From the NCBI GenBank assembly GCA_002342035.1, contig DDPE01000078.1:86226-150225 (forward strand): a stretch of DNA of 64,000 bases, in the 5' to 3' direction. The translations under genes and the position numbers were made by a program. The DNA comes from Asticcacaulis sp. UBA2476 (GTDB taxonomy: Bacteria > Pseudomonadota > Alphaproteobacteria > Caulobacterales > Caulobacteraceae). The notes under the pieces were generated by a model. It ran no database searches. It was not told where the DNA came from and worked only from the letters and a program-made list of their open reading frames with translations. Positions 1-8,472 of the stretch are shown here, piece by piece. Numbering within the stretch: position 1 is the first letter of the stretch; each line of letters opens with the position of its first letter.

Positions 1-2
1 GC

Positions 3-1784
3 ATGGCTGCCCGGCTGGCTACGCTCCTTGGCAAAGACCCTGCCCCCTATCTGAAGGAGGCCAATCTTATCGATCGTGCCATGCGCACCTATTTGTGGAT
101 GCCGGAAAAAGGCGCCTTTGCTGAGTTCAAGGACTTGATGGGTGATCAACTCGTTCACCCTAGTTATGGCCTGTGGAGTTTCTATCATACCATGGATTCC
201 GGGGTGCCAAATCCCGTTGAAGCCGCGCGCATGGCCGATGACCTAATGCATCACCTGAAGCCAATTCCAATCAAGGGTAAGTCCGTTCCAAATGATCGCC
301 CGTATTTCGTCCTGCCAACAACAAATTGGATGCCGTACACCTGGTCGCTCAATAACGTCGTCTTTGCCGAAAACCTGCACACGGCCTTAGGACTATGGCA
401 GGCAGGCCGCGTTGAAGACGCCTACACCCTCACCCGCGGGACCTTATTGGCCAGTCAATATATGGGCATTTCACCCGGCAACATTGGTTCGATGAACTAT
501 CTCGATACTTATCGCCGTGAAGCCCAGCGCGATTTCGCCGATGGTGCTGGCGTCATGTCCCGCGCAATAATCGAAGGCCTGTTCGGGGTGAGGCCCGATG
601 CGTTGAGCGGTAAACTTACCGTAGCGCCGGGCTTCCCGCGGGAATGGTCGCACGCCAAACTGAGCCATCCCAGTGTAGGGCTTGCGTTCAAACGAAGCGG
701 CAATACTGATACTTGGATCGTCAGTCAGTCTAACGACACGTTCAAAACTCTTATTCTGGAATTGCCAGCACCTAAGGATACTCTGACGCGCGTGACTGTG
801 GATGGCAAAACCGTCATGTGGACTGCTCTTGAAAGCGTTGGGGCACCAAAGGTGCGCATTGAAGCCCCCTTCAGGTCGCAATCCGTAGTGCACCTGAGTT
901 GGGCAGGTGCCAAAATCGCAGAATCCAAACCGGTAGCGCAAGCCGCCCCCGACGCCCATTTCGATGTCTATCAACAGGGGCAGTTCAAGTGGCGGGACGT
1001 CAAGTCGCGCCCAGTGACGGCCCATGCGGCCTGTACGCTCGACGCCCCCGACTGGACGGCGAGCACGTCTGCGATCAAGACAGAGCCGGTTGATCTCTCG
1101 GCCAAGTTCAATGACCGCGTTACCGAGATATTCACCCCCTTCAAGTATCGCTCGCCACGCTCTCCCTTCGTCTCTCTGGCCATACCGGCGCAGGGAATTG
1201 GTGCCTGGGCAGGGTTCGTCAATGCCACTGCCAATATTGATGATGCCGCGCTACGCAAAACGGGTAGCCTGACCTTCCCGGGCGGTGTGAACTTCACAAC
1301 CCCCACCGGACAAGGATCGAACATCCTGTTCACTTCACGATGGGATAACTTCCCGCAGGCCGCCACCGTGCCTTTGAGAGGTAAGGGGAAACGCGTCTAT
1401 CTCCTGATGGCGGGCTCGACCAATGCTATGCAGAGCGATCTGATCAACGGTGAGGTCATAGTTAAATATGGCGATGGGACAACTGAAAAGCTTGAACTGC
1501 GCAATCCGGAAAATTGGTGGCCGATTGAGCGCGACTACTTCATCGATGATTATCAGTTCCAGCTCTGCGGCAAGGCCCCCGTACGAGTCGATCTCAAGAC
1601 CGGGAAAATCACGGTGCCCGGCGCTGGAAGCAAAGGGAGAAAGGATCGGGAGAAGATCGATGGCGGTGCCGCCAATGTGCTCGACATCACTTTAGATCCC
1701 GGCAAGACTTTGGAATCGCTGACCGTCCGCACGATTGCCAATGAAGTTGTCATCGGCCTGATGGGTGTTAGCATTGAGCGCTAA
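3..1784 (+). CDS. DUF4450-like six-hairpin glycosidase-like protein, C-terminal part
   Basis: The reading frame is open to the left edge, so the first Met is probably internal and the gene starts outside the window. Residues about 1-240 look like the end of an (alpha/alpha)6 barrel of the six-hairpin glycosidase type, with aromatic-rich segments such as YGLWSFYHTMDSG and TTNWMPYTWSLNN, followed by a small beta domain (SGKLTVAPGFPREW). Residues about 310-590 form a second, beta-rich part. The pattern matches DUF4450 proteins found in polysaccharide loci, mainly of Bacteroidetes (family recall, not searched). It lies 93 bp upstream of a PL26-like lyase on the same strand, which suggests a shared role in rhamnogalacturonan side-chain processing. 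The substrate is not known. Confidence 0.6.
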   Translation: MAARLATLLGKDPAPYLKEANLIDRAMRTYLWMPEKGAFAEFKDLMGDQLVHPSYGLWSFYHTMDSGVPNPVEAARMADDLMHHLKPIPIKGKSVPNDRPYFVLPTTNWMPYTWSLNNVVFAENLHTALGLWQAGRVEDAYTLTRGTLLASQYMGISPGNIGSMNYLDTYRREAQRDFADGAGVMSRAIIEGLFGVRPDALSGKLTVAPGFPREWSHAKLSHPSVGLAFKRSGNTDTWIVSQSNDTFKTLILELPAPKDTLTRVTVDGKTVMWTALESVGAPKVRIEAPFRSQSVVHLSWAGAKIAESKPVAQAAPDAHFDVYQQGQFKWRDVKSRPVTAHAACTLDAPDWTASTSAIKTEPVDLSAKFNDRVTEIFTPFKYRSPRSPFVSLAIPAQGIGAWAGFVNATANIDDAALRKTGSLTFPGGVNFTTPTGQGSNILFTSRWDNFPQAATVPLRGKGKRVYLLMAGSTNAMQSDLINGEVIVKYGDGTTEKLELRNPENWWPIERDYFIDDYQFQLCGKAPVRVDLKTGKITVPGAGSKGRKDREKIDGGAANVLDITLDPGKTLESLTVRTIANEVVIGLMGVSIER

Positions 1785-1877
1785 AGTCAAATGACGGTTG
1801 TGCGGCTTCTATAACCTGAAGCGGCACATACCCCAATAAGGTCTCATTCCCAAACGCCGACTGATAGCGAGAGCATC

Positions 1878-4586
1878 ATGACTAAAGTAAACCGCCGCGA
1901 ATTTTTAGTTAACTCCACGGCTGCCGTCGGCACGCTTGCCTCCGGTGGCCCGACAGCCTCAGCGCAGCAGGCGGCGGCAACGGTTGAACTGTCCTGGCTG
2001 GACGGCGCCCCACCACGCTTGCCGTCAGGAGTGGCCTTCGGCGTGCCCTGGCCACGCGGCGCGGTGACAAAAAAAGCGCAAGTGTTTTTGCACGACGGCG
2101 CGGGCAAGTCAGTCGCTGTACAGACCTGGCCTCTCGCTTACTGGCCCGATGGATCAATCAAATGGACCGGGCTTGCCATTGCGGCAGACGCCGCTTCGTC
2201 CGGCCTTAGGGTGTCGAGTGGGAAGAAGGCCGGGCAGAAACCCACGCGGGCCGTAACTCTCCGCGAAGATGCGCAATCGGTAGTCATCGAAACTGGCGCC
2301 GTGACCGCACGGCTCGAAAAGTCAGGCCCGAACCTAGTGTCAAGTCTAACGGTATCCGGACGGGAAGTTGCTCGTGACGGCCGGCTTGTCGCCGTCCGAG
2401 AAGACCGCTCATCGCTGGAGGCCGAAGGTGTGCGCCAGGACGTACCGTATGAGAGCGATGTAACCAGTGTGACCATCGAACAGTCTGGCCCGGTTCGCGC
2501 TGTCATTCGCCTCGAAGGTGTCTATTCTTCGCAAAACGGCATCGAGCGGAAGTGGTTGCCTTTCACGGTTCGACTTTACTTCACTGCGGGCCTCAGTGAC
2601 ATACGCATGGTTCACTCATTTATCTTTGACGGCGATCAGGCAACCGACTTCATCAAAGGCGTTGGGTTACAATTTACGGTACCTTTTCGTGAAGAAATCC
2701 AGAACCGGCATGTGCGGTTTGCAACGGATAATCACAACGTCTTTTCAGAACCTGTTCTAATGGCCCCAGGCTATAACCCGCGCACCATGCATAACGCGGT
2801 CGAGTTCCAGACAGCGCAATTGAAAGGTGAGCGCATTCCAAACCTCGATGATATCCCAGCCTCCGACAAGGCCAATATTCTTGAAACCCCCACATGGGAC
2901 AGCTTCAAGTTCAATCAACTGACCGCCGATAGTTGGGAAATCACGAAACGCACCAACCCTAAGAGTTCGTGGCAACGCATTACTGGCGGCCACCGCGGCC
3001 GCGGCTTGGCTTTCCTGGGGGATGTGTCAGGTGGTCTCGGCGTCAGTCTTAAGCGGTTCTGGCAGAAGTGCCCATCAGGTTTTGAAATAACTGCAGCCTC
3101 CAGAGACGCAGGCATGCTTAAGACCTGGTTCTGGGCACCCGATGCGCAGCCTATGGATCTGCGTCACTACGACACTAAAGGCCATGCCCTCAATGTCGTC
3201 TATGAGGACTATGAAGAAGGCCATGCCACGCCCTACGGCTGCGCCAATACGTCTGAACTCACATTATGGGCGACGCCAGAAACCCCTTCGGCTGAAACAC
3301 TCGACGCAATGGCGGATTTAGGCTCCAATCCCCCGTTGTTGATTTGTCCGCCGCAGCATTATTACGATTGCCAAACACTCGGATACTGGAGCCTTCCAGC
3401 CACATCCGTGCCCGGTTTGACCGCCGCCGATATAGCCTCTGCTGACATACAACTCGACCGCGCTTTTGAATTTTACAAAGGCGAAATCGACCGTCGGCGG
3501 TGGTACGGCTTTTGGGATTTCGGCGATTTCAAGCGCACGTACGATCCAATTCGCAGTCAATGGATGTACGACATCGGTGGACATGGCTGGAACGCCACAG
3601 AGCTAATGCCAAATATGTGGCTATGGTTTGCGTTCCTACGTTCCGGTCGCGCCGATATTTTCCGTATGGCGGAGGACATGACGCGAAACACCTTGGAAGT
3701 TGACGTCTATCACCTCGGTAAGTTCGCCGGTCTGGGCTCGCGACACAACGTTACCCACTGGGGATGTGGTGCTAAAGAAGCTCGGATCAATGTCGCACAC
3801 CTAAAGCGCTTTTATTATTACCTCACCACAGACGAACGCACCGGCGACCTGATGCGCGAGCCGCTCAAGATCGTTGAGGCTAGCCTCGCCACCACCCCGC
3901 CTTTACGTAAAGTCGTGCCCCGCCCGGATGTCTTTGCTCCCAAATCCTTCATCCGCATCGGGCCTGACTGGCTCTCACTGGCCAGCCATTGGCTCGGCGA
4001 ATGGGAACGCACCGGCGACACCCGCTACCGGGATTATTGCTTGACCGGTATGCGCGACATCGGTGCCATGCCCGACATATTGGTCAATGACGATGGCTTT
4101 GAGTTTGATCCGGCCACAAAACACCTAAAGTCGGCCGGACAGCCCAATGTTAAACCGGGCCAGTTTCTATTCCTGTTCGCCGGCGACCAAATCGCTTACG
4201 AATTCACAGACCTTATCGACTGCCCTGAATTCCGTAAAGCTTGGGAGCATCTTTGCGAGCGGTTCATCGCTGAACGGCGCGTCAACTGGTACTATGAGCC
4301 CCGCGTTACCGCACTCGCAGCCAATACAACCGGCAACAAGAATCTTCATACCAGGGCCATCGCGCTCTACCGTGGTCTACTGCATGGCAAGGGCCATGAA
4401 TTCATCAGCGCTACGCCCGAACTTATTGATGGCCCTCGCGTCACCCAGCCATCAGTATATCACGCGTCAGCGAAAATAATCCGGCCCGTGAATTTTGCGA
4501 CCACTGAAGTAGCTCAATGGGGAATCAACCTGATCACCATGCCGGAGATTTTACGGCGTTTCGAAGTCGGAGATGCTACGAATTAA
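1878..4586 (+). CDS. PL26-like exo-rhamnogalacturonan lyase (PcRGLX/YetA type), Tat-exported
   Basis: 902 residues. The N-terminus NRREFLVNSTAAVGTLASGG is a twin-arginine signal. The mature protein begins with a RIFT-barrel-like domain (about residues 33-150, VELSWLDGAPPRLPSGVAFGVPW), followed by a central beta-sandwich region (about 150-530) and a C-terminal alpha/alpha toroid (about 530-890, with YGFWDFGDFKRTYDP and HNVTHWGCGAKEARINV). This is the three-domain layout of PcRGLX/YetA proteins, the PL26 family that releases unsaturated disaccharides from rhamnogalacturonan I. Length fits the family. It follows the DUF4450-like gene and precedes two IclR regulators. Start chosen at the ATG before the Tat motif, with a weak GAGAG upstream. 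Function is inferred from domain layout, since no catalytic residue could be verified by eye. Confidence 0.72.
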   Translation: MTKVNRREFLVNSTAAVGTLASGGPTASAQQAAATVELSWLDGAPPRLPSGVAFGVPWPRGAVTKKAQVFLHDGAGKSVAVQTWPLAYWPDGSIKWTGLAIAADAASSGLRVSSGKKAGQKPTRAVTLREDAQSVVIETGAVTARLEKSGPNLVSSLTVSGREVARDGRLVAVREDRSSLEAEGVRQDVPYESDVTSVTIEQSGPVRAVIRLEGVYSSQNGIERKWLPFTVRLYFTAGLSDIRMVHSFIFDGDQATDFIKGVGLQFTVPFREEIQNRHVRFATDNHNVFSEPVLMAPGYNPRTMHNAVEFQTAQLKGERIPNLDDIPASDKANILETPTWDSFKFNQLTADSWEITKRTNPKSSWQRITGGHRGRGLAFLGDVSGGLGVSLKRFWQKCPSGFEITAASRDAGMLKTWFWAPDAQPMDLRHYDTKGHALNVVYEDYEEGHATPYGCANTSELTLWATPETPSAETLDAMADLGSNPPLLICPPQHYYDCQTLGYWSLPATSVPGLTAADIASADIQLDRAFEFYKGEIDRRRWYGFWDFGDFKRTYDPIRSQWMYDIGGHGWNATELMPNMWLWFAFLRSGRADIFRMAEDMTRNTLEVDVYHLGKFAGLGSRHNVTHWGCGAKEARINVAHLKRFYYYLTTDERTGDLMREPLKIVEASLATTPPLRKVVPRPDVFAPKSFIRIGPDWLSLASHWLGEWERTGDTRYRDYCLTGMRDIGAMPDILVNDDGFEFDPATKHLKSAGQPNVKPGQFLFLFAGDQIAYEFTDLIDCPEFRKAWEHLCERFIAERRVNWYYEPRVTALAANTTGNKNLHTRAIALYRGLLHGKGHEFISATPELIDGPRVTQPSVYHASAKIIRPVNFATTEVAQWGINLITMPEILRRFEVGDATN

Positions 4587-4646
4587 CCTCACTGCCGGCC
4601 AGAATGATAATCGGAGTGTGAAAAAGCGCGTTACTATCCAAGGCTA

Positions 4647-4683
4647 TTGACTGATCTGGCATCATTTTGACTGGCTATGGCAT
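4647..4683 (+). repeat. Two direct repeats with 20-bp period upstream of the IclR pair
   Basis: TTGACTGATCTGGCAT (from 4647) and TTGACTGGCTATGGCAT (from 4667) start exactly 20 bp apart, about two helical turns, and end about 40 bp before the first IclR start codon. The position and phasing suit a regulator binding region. That it binds the IclR proteins themselves is an inference. Confidence 0.4.
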
Positions 4684-4724
4684 TTCCTCTATGAAGGCTT
4701 TCAGTCTGGAGATGTGTCTGTCTA

Positions 4725-5474
4725 ATGAAGGAATCTCGCTCACCTGCGCCTGCGCTGGAAAAAGGCCTGGAAGTTCTCGAACTGCTTGGTGGGCAAAACA
4801 GGGCCCTCTCCGCGGCCGAAATTGCCGCTATGGTTGATCGCTCCAAAGCTGAGATTTACCGCACACTAGTCACTCTTGAACAACAGGGATTTATCTCCCA
4901 GGACAGCGACCTTCGATATAAAATAGCTGATTTCGTTTATGATATCGGTATGAGCCATCCACCGCGCTCAACTCTCATTGAGGCGGCCACGTCTCATATA
5001 CGCAGGCTCGCACGAGAAACCCATCAGTCCTGCCACCTATCTGTTTCTAAAAATGGCTTTACAACCGTTGTTGCGCGCGCTGAAAGCGATGCCATAGCCT
5101 CTTTTGCCGTGAAGGTGGGGTATACGGTCTCTTGGGCACAGGGCACATCCAGCCGGGTCATTTTCGCGTTCCAGTCTGAGGCCCGACAAGTCGAATGGCT
5201 CAATGCGATGCGTCAAACGTATGACCCTCAGGTGGTTCATCACTTTAAAGCGGATGCGGCCGAAGTGGTAAATAGAGGTTACATCTTGCGAAACAGTTCC
5301 TCTACTCGCGGCATAACGGATTTAGGCGTACCGATCTTTAATGGGCAGCAACCGTATGCCATTGCCGCGCTGATCGTTCCCTTCGTTAGCTACCGCCACA
5401 GTTCTGTCGCGCAGACAGACGTCCTTTCCAAACTCATCGAAACCGCGAAACTTATCTCGCGGGATTTAGTTTAA
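4725..5474 (+). CDS. IclR-family transcriptional regulator (first of a tandem pair)
   Basis: 249 residues. Residues about 8-70 form the IclR winged helix-turn-helix (PALEKGLEVLELLGG, then SAAEIAAMVDRSKAEIYRTLVTLEQQGFI). Residues about 85-245 match the IclR effector-binding domain (LARETHQSCHLSV, ending in SKLIETAKLISRDL). IclR proteins commonly control catabolism of plant-derived sugars, sugar acids and aromatics; here the PL26-like lyase directly upstream is the likeliest target. The next gene, 17 bp downstream, is a clear paralogue, so the two probably form an operon and arose by duplication. No strong Shine-Dalgarno sequence is visible before this ATG. The ligand cannot be told from the sequence. 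Confidence 0.88.
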   Translation: MKESRSPAPALEKGLEVLELLGGQNRALSAAEIAAMVDRSKAEIYRTLVTLEQQGFISQDSDLRYKIADFVYDIGMSHPPRSTLIEAATSHIRRLARETHQSCHLSVSKNGFTTVVARAESDAIASFAVKVGYTVSWAQGTSSRVIFAFQSEARQVEWLNAMRQTYDPQVVHHFKADAAEVVNRGYILRNSSSTRGITDLGVPIFNGQQPYAIAALIVPFVSYRHSSVAQTDVLSKLIETAKLISRDLV

Positions 5475-5491
5475 CATCCCAACGGATCGTC

Positions 5492-6253
5492 ATGGCAAAG
5501 TCCAACTATTCAGCCCCCGCACTCGAAAAGGGCCTAGCAATCCTCCAGATGCTGGCGGGTGTCCAAAGGGCCATGACGGCCAGCGAGATCGCGGCTGAAC
5601 TCGGACGGTCTAAGGCGGAAATCTATCGTATGCTGCTTACGCTGGAGATGTTGAACTACATCAACCAAGACGAATCTGGCCTGGGGTTTCGGCTTACTGG
5701 GCGGTTATTTGAGTTGGGACTTAAAAAACCATCACGTCAACATTTGCTTGATACCGCCTTGCGGCATATGGAAATACTCGCCCGAGAAACCGGCCAGTCC
5801 TGCCATCTGACGGTAGTTTCGGATGACGCCACAGTGGTTCTAGCCCGCGCTGAAAGTGAAGCTGATGTCGGATATGCGGTACGCGTTGGGTACCGTGTGT
5901 CGGCCATCAATGGAACGTCGGGTCGCGTTCTTTACGGGTTCCAGTCCCCCGACCAAAAAGCGGTTTGGTTGAATTGGATGAAACACCGCGCCGAACGGCA
6001 GGATCTACGTGATTTTCTTGCCGACGCCAAACTTGCTAAACGTCAAGGCTATCTCGTCCGCGATAGCTATTATACCTTCGGTGTGACAGACCTAGTGGTT
6101 CCAATTATTAGCTCCAGATATGCGGTTGCGGCCCTTGTCGTCCCGTTTATTGATCACATTGAGAATCGTCTACCTTTAGAGCAGGTTAGAGAAAGCCTAG
6201 TTAGGGCAGCGGATCTGATTTCTTCCGAACTGGTTCCAGTCGACCAAGCATGA
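5492..6253 (+). CDS. IclR-family transcriptional regulator (second of a tandem pair)
   Basis: 253 residues with the same layout as its neighbour: wHTH at residues about 8-70 (SAPALEKGLAILQMLAGVQRAMTASEIAAELGRSKAEIYRML) and IclR ligand domain after about 85 (LARETGQSCHLTVVSDD). Shared blocks with the upstream gene (PALEKGL, SKAEIYR, RETxQSCHL, VGYxVS, GTSxRVxxxFQS) show recent common descent. The strongest differences lie in the effector domain, so the two may read different but related ligands, or may act as a heteromer (inference). Together with the upstream lyase this looks like a self-contained regulated catabolic unit. Confidence 0.88.
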   Translation: MAKSNYSAPALEKGLAILQMLAGVQRAMTASEIAAELGRSKAEIYRMLLTLEMLNYINQDESGLGFRLTGRLFELGLKKPSRQHLLDTALRHMEILARETGQSCHLTVVSDDATVVLARAESEADVGYAVRVGYRVSAINGTSGRVLYGFQSPDQKAVWLNWMKHRAERQDLRDFLADAKLAKRQGYLVRDSYYTFGVTDLVVPIISSRYAVAALVVPFIDHIENRLPLEQVRESLVRAADLISSELVPVDQA

Positions 6254-6395
6254 ATTGAATTCGTCTTATGCCAAGTTCGCCCATTCAGGCGCCAAAGCGC
6301 CCTAAACGGACATTTCGCTTATTCTTACCCGTCGCAGTTGGTTCCAATCCGTGGTACACTGGCGGCGTGCATAAGCGAGTTGCGGTGGGAGGGCC

Positions 6396-6410
6396 GGCGG
6401 AGAATCCGCC
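6396..6410 (+). promoter_or_regulatory. Hairpin over the recombinase ribosome binding site
   Basis: GGCGGA-GAA-TCCGCC forms a 6-bp perfect stem with a 3-nt loop that ends immediately before the ATG at 6411. The only Shine-Dalgarno-like bases (CGGAG) lie in the left arm and loop, so translation of the recombinase may be held down in the folded state (inference). Confidence 0.4.
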
Positions 6411-7034
6411 ATGTCCGAAGATCAACTTCCTACCCGCACTCCGCCATGGAACAAGGGCTTACTGATTGGGCAGAAAAAGCCGCTCCAACCCAAACACGTC
6501 TGGTCGATCCGCGCTCGGCTCGAATTAGGCCAATCGCCGAGAGACCTCGCGCTCTTCAACCTAGCCATCGACAGTAAACTAAGGGCCTGCGACCTTGTGC
6601 GCCTGCAGGTGAATGATCTCTGCCAAGCTGGGAAGGTCCGTGACCGGGCGACCATCATTCAGCAGAAGACCGGTAAGCCTGTAAAATTCGAAATCACAGA
6701 ACACACGCGGTTATCGATTGAGCGACTGCTCGCACAATTACCTGCTGGCGGTTCCAGGCACCTGTTTCCCGGTCGCTCGCAACACCGGCCTCATATTTCC
6801 ACAAGACAGTACTCTCGTATTGTTCACACATGGGTAGAGTGTATCGGACTAGAGACAACTATGTACGGAACTCACACAATGCGCCGAACAAAAGCGTCCC
6901 AGCTATATCGTAAAACTGGCAACTTACGCGCCGTACAGTTACTGCTTGGGCATACCAAACTGGAAAGTACGGTGCGATATTTGGGTATTGAAGTTGATGA
7001 TGCTCTGGAAATGGCCGAGCAGATCGACCTGTGA
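6411..7034 (+). CDS. Compact stand-alone tyrosine recombinase
   Basis: 207 residues. The catalytic set of the tyrosine recombinase/integrase family is complete: R58 (SKLRACDL), K86 (QQKTGK), H155 and R158 (HTMRR), H181 (LLGHT) and Y190 (VRYLGI). The usual N-terminal SAM-like core-binding domain is missing, since only about 30 residues precede the catalytic fold. It therefore resembles the short orphan recombinases of proteobacteria or the fim-type invertases rather than a phage integrase. It stands alone between the IclR pair and the hydrolase cluster. A 12-6-12 inverted repeat lies 126 bp after its stop and could be its target. The start ATG directly follows a hairpin that covers the ribosome binding site. 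Confidence 0.85.
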   Translation: MSEDQLPTRTPPWNKGLLIGQKKPLQPKHVWSIRARLELGQSPRDLALFNLAIDSKLRACDLVRLQVNDLCQAGKVRDRATIIQQKTGKPVKFEITEHTRLSIERLLAQLPAGGSRHLFPGRSQHRPHISTRQYSRIVHTWVECIGLETTMYGTHTMRRTKASQLYRKTGNLRAVQLLLGHTKLESTVRYLGIEVDDALEMAEQIDL

Positions 7035-7159
7035 TCCGCGGCCAAGGGCACCCGACAGATAATATTCAGGCGCCCTTTTCAAAAATGGAGCGCCTTTAGT
7101 GCCGCTTGGCTATTCCGCGGCCCAAGCACCCCGTTGACATCAGATCGAAACTGTAAAGC

Positions 7160-7189
7160 CCTATCTTGAATATGGGCATTCAAAATAGG
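7160..7189. repeat. Dif-like palindrome: 12-bp arms, 6-bp spacer
   Basis: CCTATCTTGAAT and ATTCAAAATAGG are inverted copies with 11 of 12 bases paired, around the 6-bp centre ATGGGC. Two 11-13-bp arms around a 6-8-bp centre is the architecture of tyrosine recombinase core sites (dif, loxP, FRT). It lies downstream of the recombinase gene, with no T-run after it, so it does not look like a terminator. Use by that recombinase is an inference. The rest of the 300-bp stretch 7035-7334 holds a weak GC hairpin (7068-7095), the 7221-7241 palindrome and no gene that I can support. Confidence 0.4.
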
Positions 7190-7220
7190 CTATTCGTTAG
7201 CACGGCTTATAAATCCTATC

Positions 7221-7241
7221 GAATATTAGCGGGTAATATTC
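7221..7241. promoter_or_regulatory. Perfect 8-5-8 palindrome upstream of the hydrolase genes
   Basis: GAATATTA-GCGGG-TAATATTC, perfect over both arms, ends 93 bp before the first alpha/beta hydrolase start. A 21-bp symmetric AT-rich site here fits an operator for a dimeric repressor. The regulator is unknown. Confidence 0.4.
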
Positions 7242-7334
7242 CGGTTACACCTACCATAGACTAGCAGATGACACCCCTACCGATGCCGAAAGCCCAGCGG
7301 GCCTATCCTCACCTCCAGGCATAAGGATAACAAC

Positions 7335-8423
7335 ATGCAGTGGAAGACCATAGCTTTCTGTCTGAGCATAGCCATCTCCGGCGTAGTTATCGATGCGCAC
7401 GCCCAAGCCCCATCAGAAAAAGACAAACCAGCCCCGCTGGCTATTGCCGAACAAGGCAGCTTTATGATCGGCGGCGCGATGAAGACAGAGCCTGGCACCT
7501 TCAACCCGCGAAGACCGGCTGATCCTTCGGGCCAAACCTTTCATGGTGATCATCTTTACGCCTTTTATCAGGTTCCTGTCGCTGCCCGAAAATATCCCAT
7601 CGTCATGTGGCACGGTGCTGGTCAGTTTTCCAAATCGTGGGAAACGACACCTGACGGGCGCGAAGGCTTTCAGAACATATTTCTGCGCCGCAAATACGCG
7701 ACCTCTCTGATCGATCAGCCTCGCCGGGGTGATGCCGGTCGGAGCATGGCGGAGATGACTGTAAAGCCGACAGCAGACGAGCAGATGTGGTTCAACCAGT
7801 TTCGCGTCGGTTTGTGGCCGAACTATTTTGAGGGCGTGCAGTTTGATCGAAGTTCAGGGACGCTTGATCAGTACTTCCGGTCGATGACACCGAACACCGG
7901 CCCTTACGATATGGGCGTGGTGTCAGATGCGGTGTCTGCACTCTTCACAAAGACAGGGCCTGGCATTCTATTCACCCATAGCCAGGGCGGTGGGCCGGGG
8001 TGGATGACGGCCATCAAAAACCCCAACGTCAAGGCCATCGTCTCGTTCGAACCGGGCAGCAGCTTCATCTTTCCGGAAAATGAGATGCCCGCCCCCATCC
8101 CCAGCGCTTTTGATACCGTGGCGGGAACGCCGGTGCCGATGTCTCAGTTTATGGCGCTGACGCGCATTCCGATCATCATCTTTTATGGCGACAATATTCC
8201 GTCCAAAGCTATAGACCTGCCTGCGCAGGATAGCTGGCGCGCGCGTCTCGAAATGGCGAGGCGCTGGCGTGATGTCGTCAACAAGCATGGCGGCGATGTC
8301 ACCGTCGTGCATCTGCCGGAAATTGGCATCCACGGCAACACCCACTTCCCATTTTCTGATCTGAATAATGTCGAGATTGCCGATCAGGTTTCCCAATTCC
8401 TGGCGGAGAAGGATCTCGACTGA
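7335..8423 (+). CDS. Secreted alpha/beta hydrolase
   Basis: 362 residues with a Sec signal peptide (cleavage near AHA-QAP, residue about 23). The alpha/beta hydrolase fold is shown by an oxyanion-type HGAG at about 93-96, the nucleophile elbow THSQGGG with S216, and a C-terminal histidine in GIHGNTH (H333 or H337). This matches periplasmic esterase-like hydrolases annotated near carboxymuconolactone decarboxylase and aldo/keto reductase genes. The next gene, on the same strand, is a second, unrelated-looking alpha/beta hydrolase 49 bp downstream. Substrate unknown; an ester or lactone of a plant or aromatic compound is plausible from context only. Confidence 0.8.
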   Translation: MQWKTIAFCLSIAISGVVIDAHAQAPSEKDKPAPLAIAEQGSFMIGGAMKTEPGTFNPRRPADPSGQTFHGDHLYAFYQVPVAARKYPIVMWHGAGQFSKSWETTPDGREGFQNIFLRRKYATSLIDQPRRGDAGRSMAEMTVKPTADEQMWFNQFRVGLWPNYFEGVQFDRSSGTLDQYFRSMTPNTGPYDMGVVSDAVSALFTKTGPGILFTHSQGGGPGWMTAIKNPNVKAIVSFEPGSSFIFPENEMPAPIPSAFDTVAGTPVPMSQFMALTRIPIIIFYGDNIPSKAIDLPAQDSWRARLEMARRWRDVVNKHGGDVTVVHLPEIGIHGNTHFPFSDLNNVEIADQVSQFLAEKDLD

Positions 8424-8472
8424 TGCGCGGTTCGTCAACCTTGCCCGCGTGTGGACACCACTGGAGTACGCA

